From contig NZ_LMHC01000022.1 of the NCBI RefSeq assembly GCF_001427665.1, positions 151,090-215,089 of the forward strand: DNA of 64,000 nucleotides, written 5' to 3'. The notes under the pieces were generated by a model. That model was given only the letters and a program-made list of their open reading frames with translations, ran no database searches and was not told the DNA's origin. This document shows, in pieces, positions 15,537-24,460 of this stretch; the first letter of the stretch is position 1, and each line of letters starts with the position of its first letter. The DNA comes from Caulobacter sp. Root655 (lineage in GTDB: Bacteria; Pseudomonadota; Alphaproteobacteria; Caulobacterales; Caulobacteraceae). Position numbers and translations under genes: made by a program.

Positions 15537-16160
15537 CTACCCTAGGACGCGCCTGACCAGATCGGCCGGCAGCTCGCCCCTGACCGCCATATGGTGCACC
15601 CGGAGCAGTAAAGCCACCGTCAAGGAGTCCGGCATGTGTCCGGCCACCGCCGCGTCGAGGGCTTCGCCGAACGGCACGCGGGCGATCGCCAGGTCCTCGG
15701 TCTCGTCCGGCGCGGTCGCCGTGGGGGTCAGGCCCATGGCCAGGAACCCGTGGCAGAACTCGTCGGTGATCGAGTTGGAAAGCTCCATCGTCAGGATCTG
15801 GCGCCAGTCGGCGGCCTCCAGCCCCACTTCCTCGGCCAGTTCGCGCTTGGCGCCGTCCAGCGGCTCCTCGTCCAGCGGCGCGCCGCCCTCGGGGATCTCC
15901 CAGCTGTAGTTGCCGTGCGGGAAACGGTTCTGGCCGACCAGCGTCACCGTGCCGTCGTCGTGCAGCGGCACGACGCCGATCGCCCGGTTCTTGAACGCCA
16001 CCTTGCCGTACAGGGCCGGACGGCCGGTCGGGGCGATGGCCTGGTATTCGGTCAGGGTGATCCATGGGTTGTCGTAGACGGTCTTCCCGCCGTCGGCGCC
16101 CCAGGGCTGGCCGTGCGGCTTCAGCCATTCTGGCTTGGGGCTGGCGGGTTTATTGGACAT
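15537..16160 (-). CDS. Nudix hydrolase (ADP-ribose pyrophosphatase-like)
   Basis: A 207-residue protein with a complete Nudix box: GG-x4-E-x7-RELAEEVGL (GGAPLDEEPLDGAKRELAEE), plus the ADP-ribose pyrophosphatase-like features NRFPHGNYSWEIPEGG and the upstream YDNPWITLTEYQ. It likely cleaves ADP-sugars or related nucleotide diphosphates in the cytoplasm with Mg2+. The start at 16160 (MSNKPASPKPEWLKPHG) gives the normal length; the longer frame to 16544 overlaps the divergent nitroreductase gene. Confidence 0.92.
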   Translation of the reverse strand: MSNKPASPKPEWLKPHGQPWGADGGKTVYDNPWITLTEYQAIAPTGRPALYGKVAFKNRAIGVVPLHDDGTVTLVGQNRFPHGNYSWEIPEGGAPLDEEPLDGAKRELAEEVGLEAADWRQILTMELSNSITDEFCHGFLAMGLTPTATAPDETEDLAIARVPFGEALDAAVAGHMPDSLTVALLLRVHHMAVRGELPADLVRRVLG

Positions 16161-16236
16161 GCGAACGACTCGCGACTTGTGGCGACCGGAGCGCGGCCAT
16201 AGGTGTGCAGGCTTAGCGCGCTTCCTGGAGGTCGTC

Positions 16237-16851
16237 TTGACCGGTTCCGTTCCCCTCGCCCCGCAATTTGGCGACATCCTGCCGATCGAGCCCTCGCAAG
16301 CGGTGCTGGACTTCCTGGCCAAGCGCCGGTCGGCCTCGGCCATGACCCTGACGGCGCCCGGCCCCGACGACGACCAGCTGGCCGACCTGCTGCGCCTGGC
16401 CGCCCGGGTTCCCGACCACGGCAAGCTGTCGCCCTGGCGGTTCGTGATCCTGCGCGGCGCGGCCAAGGACGCCTTCGCCGCCAAGATCACCGCCCTGGCC
16501 GACAGCCAGGCCAATCCGGCCAAAGCCAACGCCGCCCTGCGCAAGCTGACGCGGCCGCCGGTCGCGGTGGCGGTGATCTCGCGTTACCTCCCCGGCGAGA
16601 TCCCCGAGTGGGAGCAGCGCCTGAGCGCCGCCGCCGTCTGCCAGCAGATGCTGCTGGCCGCCGCCGCCATGGGCTGGGGCGCCAACTGGATCACCGACTG
16701 GTACAGCTACGATCCGCGCGGCCGCGAGATCCTCGGCGTCGAGGCCGGCGAGCAGGTGGCGGGCTTCCTGTACCTGGGCACGGCCACCGAGGCCCCGCAG
16801 GAGCGGGCGCGGCCGGACGTGGCGGCGATCACCACGACGTGGTCGGCGTAG
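16237..16851 (+). CDS. Nitroreductase family protein (YdjA-like)
   Basis: A roughly 204-residue FMN-dependent oxidoreductase of the small YdjA-type nitroreductase group: FLAKRRSASAMTL at the N-terminus, RVPDHGKLSPWRFVIL (FMN-binding), AAAAMGWGANWITDWYSYD and the final GFLYLGTA. The TTG at 16237 is chosen because GGAG lies just before it and the protein then starts TGSVPLAPQ; an ATG at 16159 is the alternative and would overlap the divergent Nudix start. Physiological substrate is unknown. Confidence 0.88.
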   Translation: MTGSVPLAPQFGDILPIEPSQAVLDFLAKRRSASAMTLTAPGPDDDQLADLLRLAARVPDHGKLSPWRFVILRGAAKDAFAAKITALADSQANPAKANAALRKLTRPPVAVAVISRYLPGEIPEWEQRLSAAAVCQQMLLAAAAMGWGANWITDWYSYDPRGREILGVEAGEQVAGFLYLGTATEAPQERARPDVAAITTTWSA

Positions 16852-16859
16852 CTTTCTCT

Positions 16860-16959
16860 GTCATCCCGGACGAGCGCGTAGCGCGAAGATCCGGGACCGC
16901 CGGAAGCGCGGCGTTCACGCGCCGGTCCCGGATCTTCGCTTTGCTCCGTCCGGGATGAC
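16860..16959. repeat. Long inverted repeat, family 3, copy 1
   Basis: A 100-bp near palindrome with ends GTCATCCCGGACG... and ...CGTCCGGGATGAC and inner arms gatccgggacc / ggtcccggatc. It lies between the nitroreductase and queF ends and matches 28636-28739. Confidence 0.85.
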
Positions 16960-16983
16960 AATGTTGGAGCGGGTGAGTGCAGA

Positions 16984-17439
16984 TCACCCCCGCCCGCGAT
17001 ACGGCGCCACGCCCTGCTCCGGCACCCACAGGCCTTCCGGCGCCGGACCCGTCTGCCAGAACACGTCGATCGGGATGCCGCCGCGCGGGTACCAGTAGCC
17101 GCCGATCCGCAGCCAGCGGGGCTGGGCGATCTCGACGATCTTGCGACCGATCTTGACCGTGCAGTCCTCATGGAACGAGCCGTGGTCGCGGAAGCTGGTC
17201 AGGTAGAGCTTCAGCGACTTGCTCTCGATCAGCCAGTCGCCGGGCGCATAGTCGATGACCAGGTGCGCGAAATCGGGCTGGCCGGTCACCGGGCACAGCG
17301 AGGTGAATTCCGGGGCCACGAAGCGGGCCAGATAGGTCACGTCGCTCTGCGGGTTGGGCACGCGCTCGAGGACGGCCTGGTCAGGGCTGGCGGCGGGCCG
17401 GACGGCCTGGCCCAGCTGGGTCACGTGAAGTTCGGTCAT
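16984..17439 (-). CDS. queF: NADPH-dependent 7-cyano-7-deazaguanine reductase (QueF type I)
   Basis: A 151-residue enzyme that reduces preQ0 to preQ1 in queuosine synthesis for tRNA wobble modification. The catalytic Cys is in [15 protein letters not shown] and the QueF NADPH/substrate motif is [20 protein letters not shown]. Length fits the short, single-domain type I enzyme rather than the two-domain type II form. No other queuosine gene is adjacent. Confidence 0.96.
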   Translation of the reverse strand: MTELHVTQLGQAVRPAASPDQAVLERVPNPQSDVTYLARFVAPEFTSLCPVTGQPDFAHLVIDYAPGDWLIESKSLKLYLTSFRDHGSFHEDCTVKIGRKIVEIAQPRWLRIGGYWYPRGGIPIDVFWQTGPAPEGLWVPEQGVAPYRGRG

Positions 17440-17529
17440 GGGCGGGATTTAGGCCTCGCGGCCCAGCGAGACAAGCGCGCGCGGTGTCGCTATCGTCGCC
17501 TCAAACAAACGTTTAGGCGGAGACGACAG

Positions 17530-18333
17530 ATGAGCGGACGGGATTTCGACGGGTTCACGGTGGTGGTCACCGGCGCCTCCACGGGCCTGGGACGGGCCAT
17601 GGCGGTGGAAACCGCCCGGCGCGGCGCGGCCCTGGTGGTCGTCAACTTCGCCCGTAGCGCGCAAGAGGCCGAAGAGACCGCCCGGCTGATCGCCGCCGAG
17701 GGCGGCAAGGCCGTGCTGGTGCAGGGCGACGTCGCCCAGGACGCCGACTGCCGCAGGATCGCCCAGGCCGCCGCCGCCTTCGGCCGCATCGACGCCCTGT
17801 TCAACAACGCCGGGATCACCAAGTTCGCGCCCGACCACGCCGACCTCGACGCGGTCAGCGCCGAGGACTTCCTGAACCTCTACGCGGTCAATGTGGTCGG
17901 GGCCTTCCAGATGGTGCGGGCCGCGCGCAGCCTGCTGGAGGCCGCGCCCCAACCCGGCGCCGTGGTCAACACCGCCTCGATCGCCGGCGTGGTCGGCAAC
18001 GGCTCGTCGGTGCCCTACGCCGCCTCGAAGGGCGCGCTGACCACCATGACCCTGTCGCTGGCGAGAGCCCTGGCGCCCCGCATTCGGGTCAACGCCGTAT
18101 GTCCCGGCTTCATCGACACCCCGTGGTTCAGCAAGGTCATGGACGAGGAACGCACCGACCGGTTGCGCGCTAAATCGGCGGCGGCCACGCCGCTGAAGGT
18201 CGCCTCGACCGCCGAGGACGTGGCCGGCGCGGCGGTGTTCCTGGCCTCGCCCGCCTCGCGCCACGTCACCGGCGAAACCCTGCTGGTCGACGCCGGCCTG
18301 CACCTGGGCGGGGCGAGTCTGGCGATGCGTTAA
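17530..18333 (+). CDS. SDR-family oxidoreductase
   Basis: A 267-residue short-chain dehydrogenase/reductase. TGASTGLG at residues 14-21 binds the nucleotide, FNNAG follows, and the catalytic Ser/Tyr/Lys are in VNTASIAG and PYAASKGA. The C-terminal GETLLVDAGLHLGG is standard. The start at 17530 is preceded by GGAG. It diverges from queF with about 90 bp between starts, so the two promoters share that gap. Substrate is unknown. Confidence 0.93.
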   Translation: MSGRDFDGFTVVVTGASTGLGRAMAVETARRGAALVVVNFARSAQEAEETARLIAAEGGKAVLVQGDVAQDADCRRIAQAAAAFGRIDALFNNAGITKFAPDHADLDAVSAEDFLNLYAVNVVGAFQMVRAARSLLEAAPQPGAVVNTASIAGVVGNGSSVPYAASKGALTTMTLSLARALAPRIRVNAVCPGFIDTPWFSKVMDEERTDRLRAKSAAATPLKVASTAEDVAGAAVFLASPASRHVTGETLLVDAGLHLGGASLAMR

Positions 18334-18589
18334 AGCCGCAGGTAAAGCGTAAACAAACCAGACCTCGACACTGTGGCGCCCAACGTCAGTTCTGAAGCAA
18401 AATCGTCACACTACGCCCAAACTTTGCACCACCGGGCGCGTTTCTGCTGGCGATTTAACCAGCAAGATTGCAACAAGGGCGTTGCCGACAACTACTCCCG
18501 TTGTGCCCAAACACGCTTGCAGGCGTCGCTGGACGTCGAAGGCTCCAAAACCCTTCGAACGGCAAAACAGAGATAAGGGGATAGAACAC
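18334..18589 (+). promoter_or_regulatory. Long leader upstream of the porin gene
   Basis: About 256 bp with no ORF, AT-richer than its surroundings and containing small stem-loops such as GCTGGcgatttaaCCAGC near 18440-18457. AAGGGG before the ATG is the ribosome site. Outer-membrane protein genes are often regulated by small RNAs in such leaders; that is inference. Confidence 0.4.
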
Positions 18590-19306
18590 ATGAAATTTCT
18601 GAAACTGGCGCTGGTCGCCGCCGCCGCTTCGGTCGCCATGGGCGGCGCCGCGATGGCTGAAGAACTGAAGCTTTCGTACAATGTTGGCGTGGCCAGCGAC
18701 TACATCTTCCGCGGCATCAGCAACACCAACAACGATCCGCAAGTGTTCGGCGGCGTCGACGCCACCTACGGCATCGGCTACGCGGGCGTCTGGGCCTCGA
18801 ACGTCGACTTCGGCACCGAGAACCCCGAAGCCGAAATCGATGTCTACGCCGGCGTGAAGCCGACGGTCGGTGACGTCGGTCTGGACCTCGGCATGATCTA
18901 CTACGGTTATTCCAAGGACAAGAACGGCATCCCGGGCTCGTACAGCTACGTCGAAGTCAAGGCCGCCGCCTCGAAGGCCGTTGGTCCGGGCACGATCGGC
19001 GCCGCGCTTTACTACTCGCCGGAATTCCCGAGCGAGGGTGGCGAAGCGTTCTACTTCGAAGTCAACGGCTCGGCTCCGATCGGCGAAAAGCTGACCCTGA
19101 GCGGCGCCGTGGGCCACCAGAGCGTTGACGCCGACGGCTACTTCTCCGGCGTGGGCAACAAGTACACCACCTGGAACCTGGGCATCTCGGCGGCGATCAC
19201 CGAGCACCTGACGGGCGACCTGCGCTACTCCGACACCGACCAGCACGAGTTCGGCAAGAGCCTGTACGGCTCGGCCCTGACCGTCTCGCTGAAGGCCGCG
19301 TTCTAA
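18590..19306 (+). CDS. TorF-family (Gcw_chp) putative outer-membrane porin
   Basis: A 238-residue beta-barrel protein with a clear signal peptide (LALVAAAASVAMGGAAMAEE). The mature start ELKLSYNVGVASDYIFRGIS is the hallmark of the TIGR02001/Gcw_chp family of alphaproteobacterial porin-like proteins, and alternating beta-strands run to a C-terminal Phe. Codon choice is highly biased (TTCGGC, AAGGCC), which suggests strong expression. It is transcribed alone, with a long leader and a terminator. What it transports is unknown. Confidence 0.92.
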   Translation: MKFLKLALVAAAASVAMGGAAMAEELKLSYNVGVASDYIFRGISNTNNDPQVFGGVDATYGIGYAGVWASNVDFGTENPEAEIDVYAGVKPTVGDVGLDLGMIYYGYSKDKNGIPGSYSYVEVKAAASKAVGPGTIGAALYYSPEFPSEGGEAFYFEVNGSAPIGEKLTLSGAVGHQSVDADGYFSGVGNKYTTWNLGISAAITEHLTGDLRYSDTDQHEFGKSLYGSALTVSLKAAF

Positions 19307-19330
19307 GCGTCAGACGTCACGACAAGCTGG

Positions 19331-19369
19331 AAGGGCCGTCTCGACACCGTCGGGGCGGCCCTTTCTTTT
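19331..19369 (+). terminator. Rho-independent terminator of the porin gene
   Basis: AAGGGCCG (19331-19338) pairs with CGGCCCTT (19356-19363) around a loop that can pair further, followed by TCTTTT, 25 bp past the porin stop. Confidence 0.85.
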
Positions 19370-19403
19370 GGGCGTGTCCCTGGCGTCAGGCCCGTCTCTG
19401 GCG

Positions 19404-20660
19404 TCAGGCCTGGGCGCGCGCCGTGGGCGGTCGCATGAACAGCGCCGCCACGAACACCACCGCCGTCACCGCCGCGAACAGCTGGAAGGTCGGGGTGAAG
19501 GTCCCCAGGCGGTCGCGCATGAAGCCGCCGATGAACGGCCCGGCCGCCGACACCGCCCCGATCAGGCAGGTCAGGGAGAACAGTTCGACATTGTTGCGGC
19601 GGCCGAAATAGTTCAGCAGCAACAGGCTGACGGCCAGCACGGTCAGGCCGAAACCGACGCCGACGCCGACCGCGTACAGCACCAGCAGCGGCGTGCTATC
19701 GGCCCGGGCCAGGGCCAGCAGGCCGATCACCAGCAGGCCCTGGGCGAAGACCAGCAGCCAGCGCGGATCGACGCGGTCACCGATCGCCCCGCCGCCCAGC
19801 CGGGCGACCACCTGCATCAGGCCTTCCAGGCTGAGCATGCCGGCCGCCACCGCGCCGGCCACGCCCAGTTGGGTCAGGTGGGCCTGGGTCAGGCTGGCGG
19901 CGCTGATCCCGGCCAGCAGGTGGCTGAAATAGGCGGCCAGCAGCACGTAGAACTGCGGCGTGCGCACGGCGTCGCGGACGCTCCATTCGTGGTCGGTGTG
20001 ATAGACCTTGCCGGGGACCACGCCCGAGGCGTGCTGGGCCCTGGCCTCGTCGTCCAGCACCTTGTCCAGCGCCGCCCCGGCCTGCTCCAGCCAGCGGGGG
20101 CCGCCCACGGCCACGGCGCAGACCAGGCCGACCAAGCCCACCAGCACCGCCTGCAGCGCCCAGTACAACCGCCAGTCGTCGTGGGTGGCCCCCAGGATGC
20201 TCACCACCATCCACGGCCCCGCCACCCCGCCCAGGGCGCCGAAGGTGAAATAGATGCCGAACGGCAGGGCCCGCTGCTTGAAGATCGCCGACAGCACATG
20301 GGTGCCGGGGATCAGCGCGGCCATCTGGAAGCCGACCCCGCACAGAGCGGTGCCCAGGAAATAGATCGGCAGGGCGTGGACCCGCGACAGGCAAGCCAGG
20401 CCACCCGCCATCACCGCCACCCCGACCAGCACCGTTCCGCGCACCCCGATCCGGCGGATCAGCAACGCCGGCAGCCACGAGGACAGGCCGGTGAACACCC
20501 CAAGGATCGAGAAGCCCAGGAAGGCGTGCTCCCAGCTCCAGCCCAGTTCCGGAACCATGGCCGGGATCACCACGCCCAGCGACGAATAGGTCGCCGCGGT
20601 GATCAGGAACAGCAGCAGGCTGAAGGCGGCGACGAGGAGCCAGGGGCGGATAGCGGTCAT
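19404..20660 (-). CDS. MFS transporter
   Basis: A 418-residue inner-membrane protein with about 12 hydrophobic segments in two bundles and a central cytoplasmic loop around residues 205-235 (QHASGVVPGKVYHTDHEW). The N-terminal half resembles oxalate/formate-antiporter-like or monocarboxylate MFS members (SSLGVVIPAMVPELGWSW, ALGGVAGPWMV). Substrate cannot be read from the sequence. A TonB receptor gene lies upstream on the same strand, separated by a family-1 repeat, so uptake of a shared ligand is possible but unproven. Confidence 0.88.
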   Translation of the reverse strand: MTAIRPWLLVAAFSLLLFLITAATYSSLGVVIPAMVPELGWSWEHAFLGFSILGVFTGLSSWLPALLIRRIGVRGTVLVGVAVMAGGLACLSRVHALPIYFLGTALCGVGFQMAALIPGTHVLSAIFKQRALPFGIYFTFGALGGVAGPWMVVSILGATHDDWRLYWALQAVLVGLVGLVCAVAVGGPRWLEQAGAALDKVLDDEARAQHASGVVPGKVYHTDHEWSVRDAVRTPQFYVLLAAYFSHLLAGISAASLTQAHLTQLGVAGAVAAGMLSLEGLMQVVARLGGGAIGDRVDPRWLLVFAQGLLVIGLLALARADSTPLLVLYAVGVGVGFGLTVLAVSLLLLNYFGRRNNVELFSLTCLIGAVSAAGPFIGGFMRDRLGTFTPTFQLFAAVTAVVFVAALFMRPPTARAQA

Positions 20661-20672
20661 TGGTACCTCTGA

Positions 20673-20841
20673 AACCCTCGCCCGGAGGGGAGAGGGAGGG
20701 GCCCGTCGCGAAGCGATGGGAGGGTGAGGGGTGAAGGCGTTCGACGTCTTGAAAGGATCATCGGGGCAAAACGGAAAGGGCGTAACCCCTCACCCTCCCA
20801 AGCTTCGCTTGGGCCCCTCCCTCTCCCTCTGGGAGAGGGTT
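20673..20841. repeat. REP-like paired inverted repeat, family 1, copy B
   Basis: Arms aaccctcgcccggaggggag... and ...cccctccctctccctctggg, with the same internal blocks as copies A and C (gggagggtgagggg; cccctcaccctcccaagc). It sits between the MFS gene start and the TonB receptor end and may act as a processing or stability hairpin between them. Confidence 0.85.
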
Positions 20842-20849
20842 CCAGAACA

Positions 20850-23249
20850 CTAGAAGCTCCGCTTCAGCGTCACCCGCCACTCGCGCCCTCGGCCCGGCAA
20901 GGCGCCCAGGTTGGCGTAGGTGTCGGCGTCGGGGGTGAAATAGAGCTTGTCGAACAGGTTATCGACATTGAGTTCCGCCGTGTACGGACCATGGGCGAAA
21001 TAGGCAGAGGCGTTGACCACGGCGTAGGCCGGATAGGTCACCGCGTTCTGCACCGTGCCGGCGGTCTTGGTCACGTGGGTGACGCCCAGGGTCGCCCCCA
21101 CCGAGCCCCAGTCGTGCTGGTCGCTGGTATAGGCGCCGTACAGGCTGACCACCGACTTGGGGATCAGGGTGTAGTCGTAGTCCCCGGCCCGCCCCGGCAG
21201 GCTGTTGAACGTCCAGACCACGTAGCTGCCGCCATAGCCCTGCGCCCCCGGCACGCCGGCCGTATAGGTCGGGATGTACTGGAACGAGGCGTCCGGCCCC
21301 TTGACCGTGGTGTGCTGGGTGTTGCCGGTGGCCGTGAAGCTGAAGTGCTCGGAGGCCAGCCAGCGGACCTCCAGCTCGACGCCCTTGGCGCGCGTGCCCT
21401 GCACCACCGGGGTCAGGCCCGACAGCTGGGTGCGGTTCTGGCGGTAACCGGCCAGCGAGCCGACCAGGGTTCCGTGCAGCAGCTGGAACTTCACCCCCGC
21501 CTCGGCCAGGTCGCTGGCCGACAGCCACGAGCCGTCGGCGATCAGGCCCGGCGCCAGTTCGCCCGCCTGGCTGACCTCGAGGGCCGAGGCCTTGGCGTAG
21601 CTGATATAGGGCATCAGCCCGACCGAGGTCTGGTAGGTCAGGCTGGCCGAATAGGTCCCCTTGCCCCGGTCGTCGGTCTGGCGGCCGGACACGGTGAAAG
21701 GCAGGGCGCCGGTGTCGTTGGCCGCCACATCGTACCCGTCGTAGCGGCCACCCAGGGTCAGGGTCAGACGCTGACCCAACTTGACGTCGCTGGTGAAGAA
21801 CAGGCCCGTCTGGCTCCAGGTCCCCTTGTTGTCGTTCTCCCATTCCAGACCCTGGACGCCGGCCGGCTCGGTGCTGAACGGACTGTCGACGATGTCGGTG
21901 GGCGTGGCGCCATGGGCGATGTCGCGGCGGTCCAGGGCGATCATGCCGCTGTTGAAGCTCTCGCGCCGGCGGCCCTCGAACCGGCGATAGCTGGCGCCGA
22001 CGATCGACTTGGTGGTCACGACCCCGAAATCGCGACCGAAGGCGTAGGAGGCCCGCGCCTCCCACACCGAGCTGTCGAACCAGGCGGGGTAGCCGTAGGA
22101 GACGAAGCGCTTGTTCTCCTGGTCGTCGTAGAACAGCTGCAGCTTCAGGACGCTGTCGTCGTCGAAGCGCTTGGCCAGGTCGAAATAGAGGGTGTTGGTC
22201 CGGGTCTTCGAGAAGTCAGCGGCGCTGATATAGACGGTGCGCGGATCCAGCTTCGTCGTGCCGATCCCGGTGTCCAGCGTGTGGTTGGGATCGGAGGCGG
22301 GGAAACCGTAGTACGGAATGTAGAGGGCGCTGCCGAACGGGTAGAAGCCCACCTCGCCCGGGGTCAGCCGGCCGTTGCCGTCGGTGTCGACCAGAGTGGT
22401 GTCGCGGCCGGTGACATAGGTCCCATGATCGATCAGGTCCTGGGTCAGGCGGTTCCAGCCCGGCGTCTGCACGTCGCCGGTCGAGTGGTAGACCATGCCG
22501 CCGAACGCCGTGCTCCAGCCGTTGTTCAGGTCGAAGTCCGCCGACACCTCGGCCAGTTGCCGCTTGGGGTGGAGGCCCCGGTAGAAGCTCTTTGAATCAT
22601 CGAGCTCGCCATAGGCATAGACCCCGCCGTCGGCCTTCCCCAGCTTGACCGGCAGGGCGACCTGGCCGGTCAGGTTCTTCTTGTCATAGGCCCCGAAGGT
22701 GGCGGTCAGCTCGCCCTTGGGGTCGGTCAGGAACCGGCCCTCGTCGCGCGCCGACTTGGGGATGAAGTTCAGCATGCCGCCGACCTTGCCGGCCCCGTAG
22801 ATCGGGGTCGGCGGGCCGCGCACGATCTCGATCTGGGCCGCGCCGCCGATCGGGGTGGAATAGGTGCCGCGGTTCTCGACCCGCTTGAAGCCGCGGAAAT
22901 AGTTCTCGGCCAGGGTGCCGCGGATGTTGAGCGCTCCCGGCACGCCGTAGAAACTGGCGGTGTAGGTTCCGGGCGAGACGGCGGTCAGGCCGTCGATGGT
23001 CTCGATGCCGAACCGCTGCAGGGTGGTGTCGCTGACGAAGCTGGCCGAGCGCGGAGTCTCCAGCAGCGGCTTCTCCAGGCCGAACACCGTGGTGCTGGGC
23101 TGCTTCTCCAGCAGGCCGGCCTTGTCGCGGGCCAGGACCAGGACCTCGTCGACGCTGTCCGCGGAGGCGGTGTCTTGGGCTAGGGCCTGGCCCGACACGA
23201 AGACGCCGACGGTCAAGACCGAGGTCAGCAGGCGCGCGCGGATCGACAT
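20850..23249 (-). CDS. TonB-dependent siderophore-type receptor with an EF-hand-like loop
   Basis: A 799-residue outer-membrane receptor. A signal peptide (LTVGVFVSGQALAQ) is followed by a TonB box region (DEVLVLA), a plug domain at about residues 50-165 (PRSASFVSDTTLQRFG, FRGFKRVENRGTY, EIVRGPPTPIYGAGKVGG) and a barrel ending in Phe. The plug style is that of FecA/FhuA-like ferric-siderophore receptors. Residues 288-299 (DTDGNGRLTPGE) form a textbook 12-residue calcium-binding EF-hand loop, probably in an extracellular loop. A perfect palindrome lies at 23320-23331 upstream. Substrate is not known. Confidence 0.93.
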   Translation of the reverse strand: MSIRARLLTSVLTVGVFVSGQALAQDTASADSVDEVLVLARDKAGLLEKQPSTTVFGLEKPLLETPRSASFVSDTTLQRFGIETIDGLTAVSPGTYTASFYGVPGALNIRGTLAENYFRGFKRVENRGTYSTPIGGAAQIEIVRGPPTPIYGAGKVGGMLNFIPKSARDEGRFLTDPKGELTATFGAYDKKNLTGQVALPVKLGKADGGVYAYGELDDSKSFYRGLHPKRQLAEVSADFDLNNGWSTAFGGMVYHSTGDVQTPGWNRLTQDLIDHGTYVTGRDTTLVDTDGNGRLTPGEVGFYPFGSALYIPYYGFPASDPNHTLDTGIGTTKLDPRTVYISAADFSKTRTNTLYFDLAKRFDDDSVLKLQLFYDDQENKRFVSYGYPAWFDSSVWEARASYAFGRDFGVVTTKSIVGASYRRFEGRRRESFNSGMIALDRRDIAHGATPTDIVDSPFSTEPAGVQGLEWENDNKGTWSQTGLFFTSDVKLGQRLTLTLGGRYDGYDVAANDTGALPFTVSGRQTDDRGKGTYSASLTYQTSVGLMPYISYAKASALEVSQAGELAPGLIADGSWLSASDLAEAGVKFQLLHGTLVGSLAGYRQNRTQLSGLTPVVQGTRAKGVELEVRWLASEHFSFTATGNTQHTTVKGPDASFQYIPTYTAGVPGAQGYGGSYVVWTFNSLPGRAGDYDYTLIPKSVVSLYGAYTSDQHDWGSVGATLGVTHVTKTAGTVQNAVTYPAYAVVNASAYFAHGPYTAELNVDNLFDKLYFTPDADTYANLGALPGRGREWRVTLKRSF

Positions 23250-23319
23250 CTAGAAAAGCTCCAGGCCCGCCGGGGAGACGGCGGCGAAGCTAGCAAATGG
23301 TCACTTACGCAACGTTCGT

Positions 23320-23331
23320 CAAAACGTTTTG
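23320..23331. promoter_or_regulatory. Palindrome CAAAACGTTTTG upstream of the TonB receptor
   Basis: A perfect 12-bp palindrome about 70 bp before the receptor start, inside the only AT-rich stretch of this intergenic region (23300-23350). It could be an operator. It does not look like a classical Fur box. The binding protein is unknown. Confidence 0.45.
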
Positions 23332-23385
23332 TAACATTTCAGACTATGTTGCAAGCAGGCGACACCAGGCAGAACTGCCCATGAA

Positions 23386-23559
23386 CTATCGCTTCAGCTT
23401 GGCGGAGATCAGCATTCCAAAGCCGACCAGCGCGATCCCACCGCCGATGGCCGGACCCGCCCAGCGAACCTCAGGAAACAGGAGATCAACGCCAACATTC
23501 AGGATCAGGCCCGCCGCAACGGCGGATGCCCAGAATATCGCCGTGCGAGTACTGCTCAT
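23386..23559 (-). CDS. Small two-helix membrane protein downstream of GntR
   Basis: A 57-residue ORF (MSSTRTAIFWASAVAAGLIL...) with two hydrophobic segments, about residues 7-27 and 35-52, joined by PEVRWAGP and ending in SAKLKR. It starts 5 bp after the GntR-gene stop with TTAGGG as a weak ribosome site, so it is probably translationally coupled to it. It is too short for a recognisable family; the clean hydrophobic pattern makes it likely real. Confidence 0.6.
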   Translation of the reverse strand: MSSTRTAIFWASAVAAGLILNVGVDLLFPEVRWAGPAIGGGIALVGFGMLISAKLKR

Positions 23560-23564
23560 CGACC

Positions 23565-24296
23565 CTAAGCCTCGACCATCGGCCGGGTGGCTTCGGGCAT
23601 GATGTTGAGCACCCGCATCATCGCCAGCCGGGCGCCCTCGACGTCGCCACGGGCGATGACGTTGGCCACTTCGCGGTGCTGCTCGACGTCGGCGATCAGT
23701 TCGGCCTCGGTGGCCGCGCCGAACGAGAACACCCAGTAGCGGGCGGCCTTGTGCTGCAGGGGGATGAGGATGCGGGCCAGGGCCAGGTTGCCGCCGGCCC
23801 GGGCCACGGCGGCGTGGAAGCGCTGGTCCATCGCCACCAGGGCCGGCAGGTCGCGCGTCCGGGCGGCCTCTTCCCCGCCGTCGAAGGCGGCGCGGATGCC
23901 GTCGGCCTCGGCCTTGCTGGCGTGCCTGGCGGCCAGGCCCGCGCAATGGGGTTCGATCAGGGCCCGGGCCTCGTAGCCCTGGCGCAGCTCCACCAGGTCG
24001 AGCGGCGCCACCGTGGTGCCCGAACGGGCCCGGCGGATCACCAGCCCCTCCAGGGCCAGCCGCCCCAGGGCGTCGCGCACCCCGGCCAGGCCGGCGTCGT
24101 AGCGCGCCGCCAGCGACTGCTCGTCCAGCCGCGCGCCGGGCGCTAGCCGTCCCAGGATCAGGTCGAGCAGGATGCGTTCATAGACCTTGGCCTTCTGCAG
24201 ATCGGGCGACCAATCCTCCAGCCCCGAGGACGAACAGACGTCCAGCACCAGCATCCGGTCGCGCCCGCCCCCGGCGAGGGCGTCGTCCTGGGCCAT
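23565..24296 (-). CDS. GntR-family transcriptional regulator (FCD subfamily)
   Basis: About 243 residues: an N-terminal winged helix (ILLDLILGRLAPGARLDEQS, GVRDALGRLALEGLV) and an all-helical FCD ligand domain (LRQGYEARALIEPHCAGLAA, MDQRFHAAVARAGGN, EQHREVANVIARGDVEGA) with metal/ligand-binding His and Asp. FCD members usually sense organic acids. The ATG at 24296 (MAQDDALAGG) is preferred; 24254 is another. It is divergent from the pyridoxamine-oxidase-like gene at 24461, a likely target. Confidence 0.9.
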   Translation of the reverse strand: MAQDDALAGGGRDRMLVLDVCSSSGLEDWSPDLQKAKVYERILLDLILGRLAPGARLDEQSLAARYDAGLAGVRDALGRLALEGLVIRRARSGTTVAPLDLVELRQGYEARALIEPHCAGLAARHASKAEADGIRAAFDGGEEAARTRDLPALVAMDQRFHAAVARAGGNLALARILIPLQHKAARYWVFSFGAATEAELIADVEQHREVANVIARGDVEGARLAMMRVLNIMPEATRPMVEA

Positions 24297-24460
24297 AAGC
24301 TGTCGCAAGGGGTGGCTCCGTCGCTGGGTGAGCCCTGATATGTACGGTGAAATTTCACCCCAGACCAGCCCGTCGTCCCCAGGCGACCGATCGCCGGCCG
24401 GCGCGTTGTGCAGGGAAGACGATCGAGCCGCCACGCGGCCGACGCCCCGAGGAAACGGCC

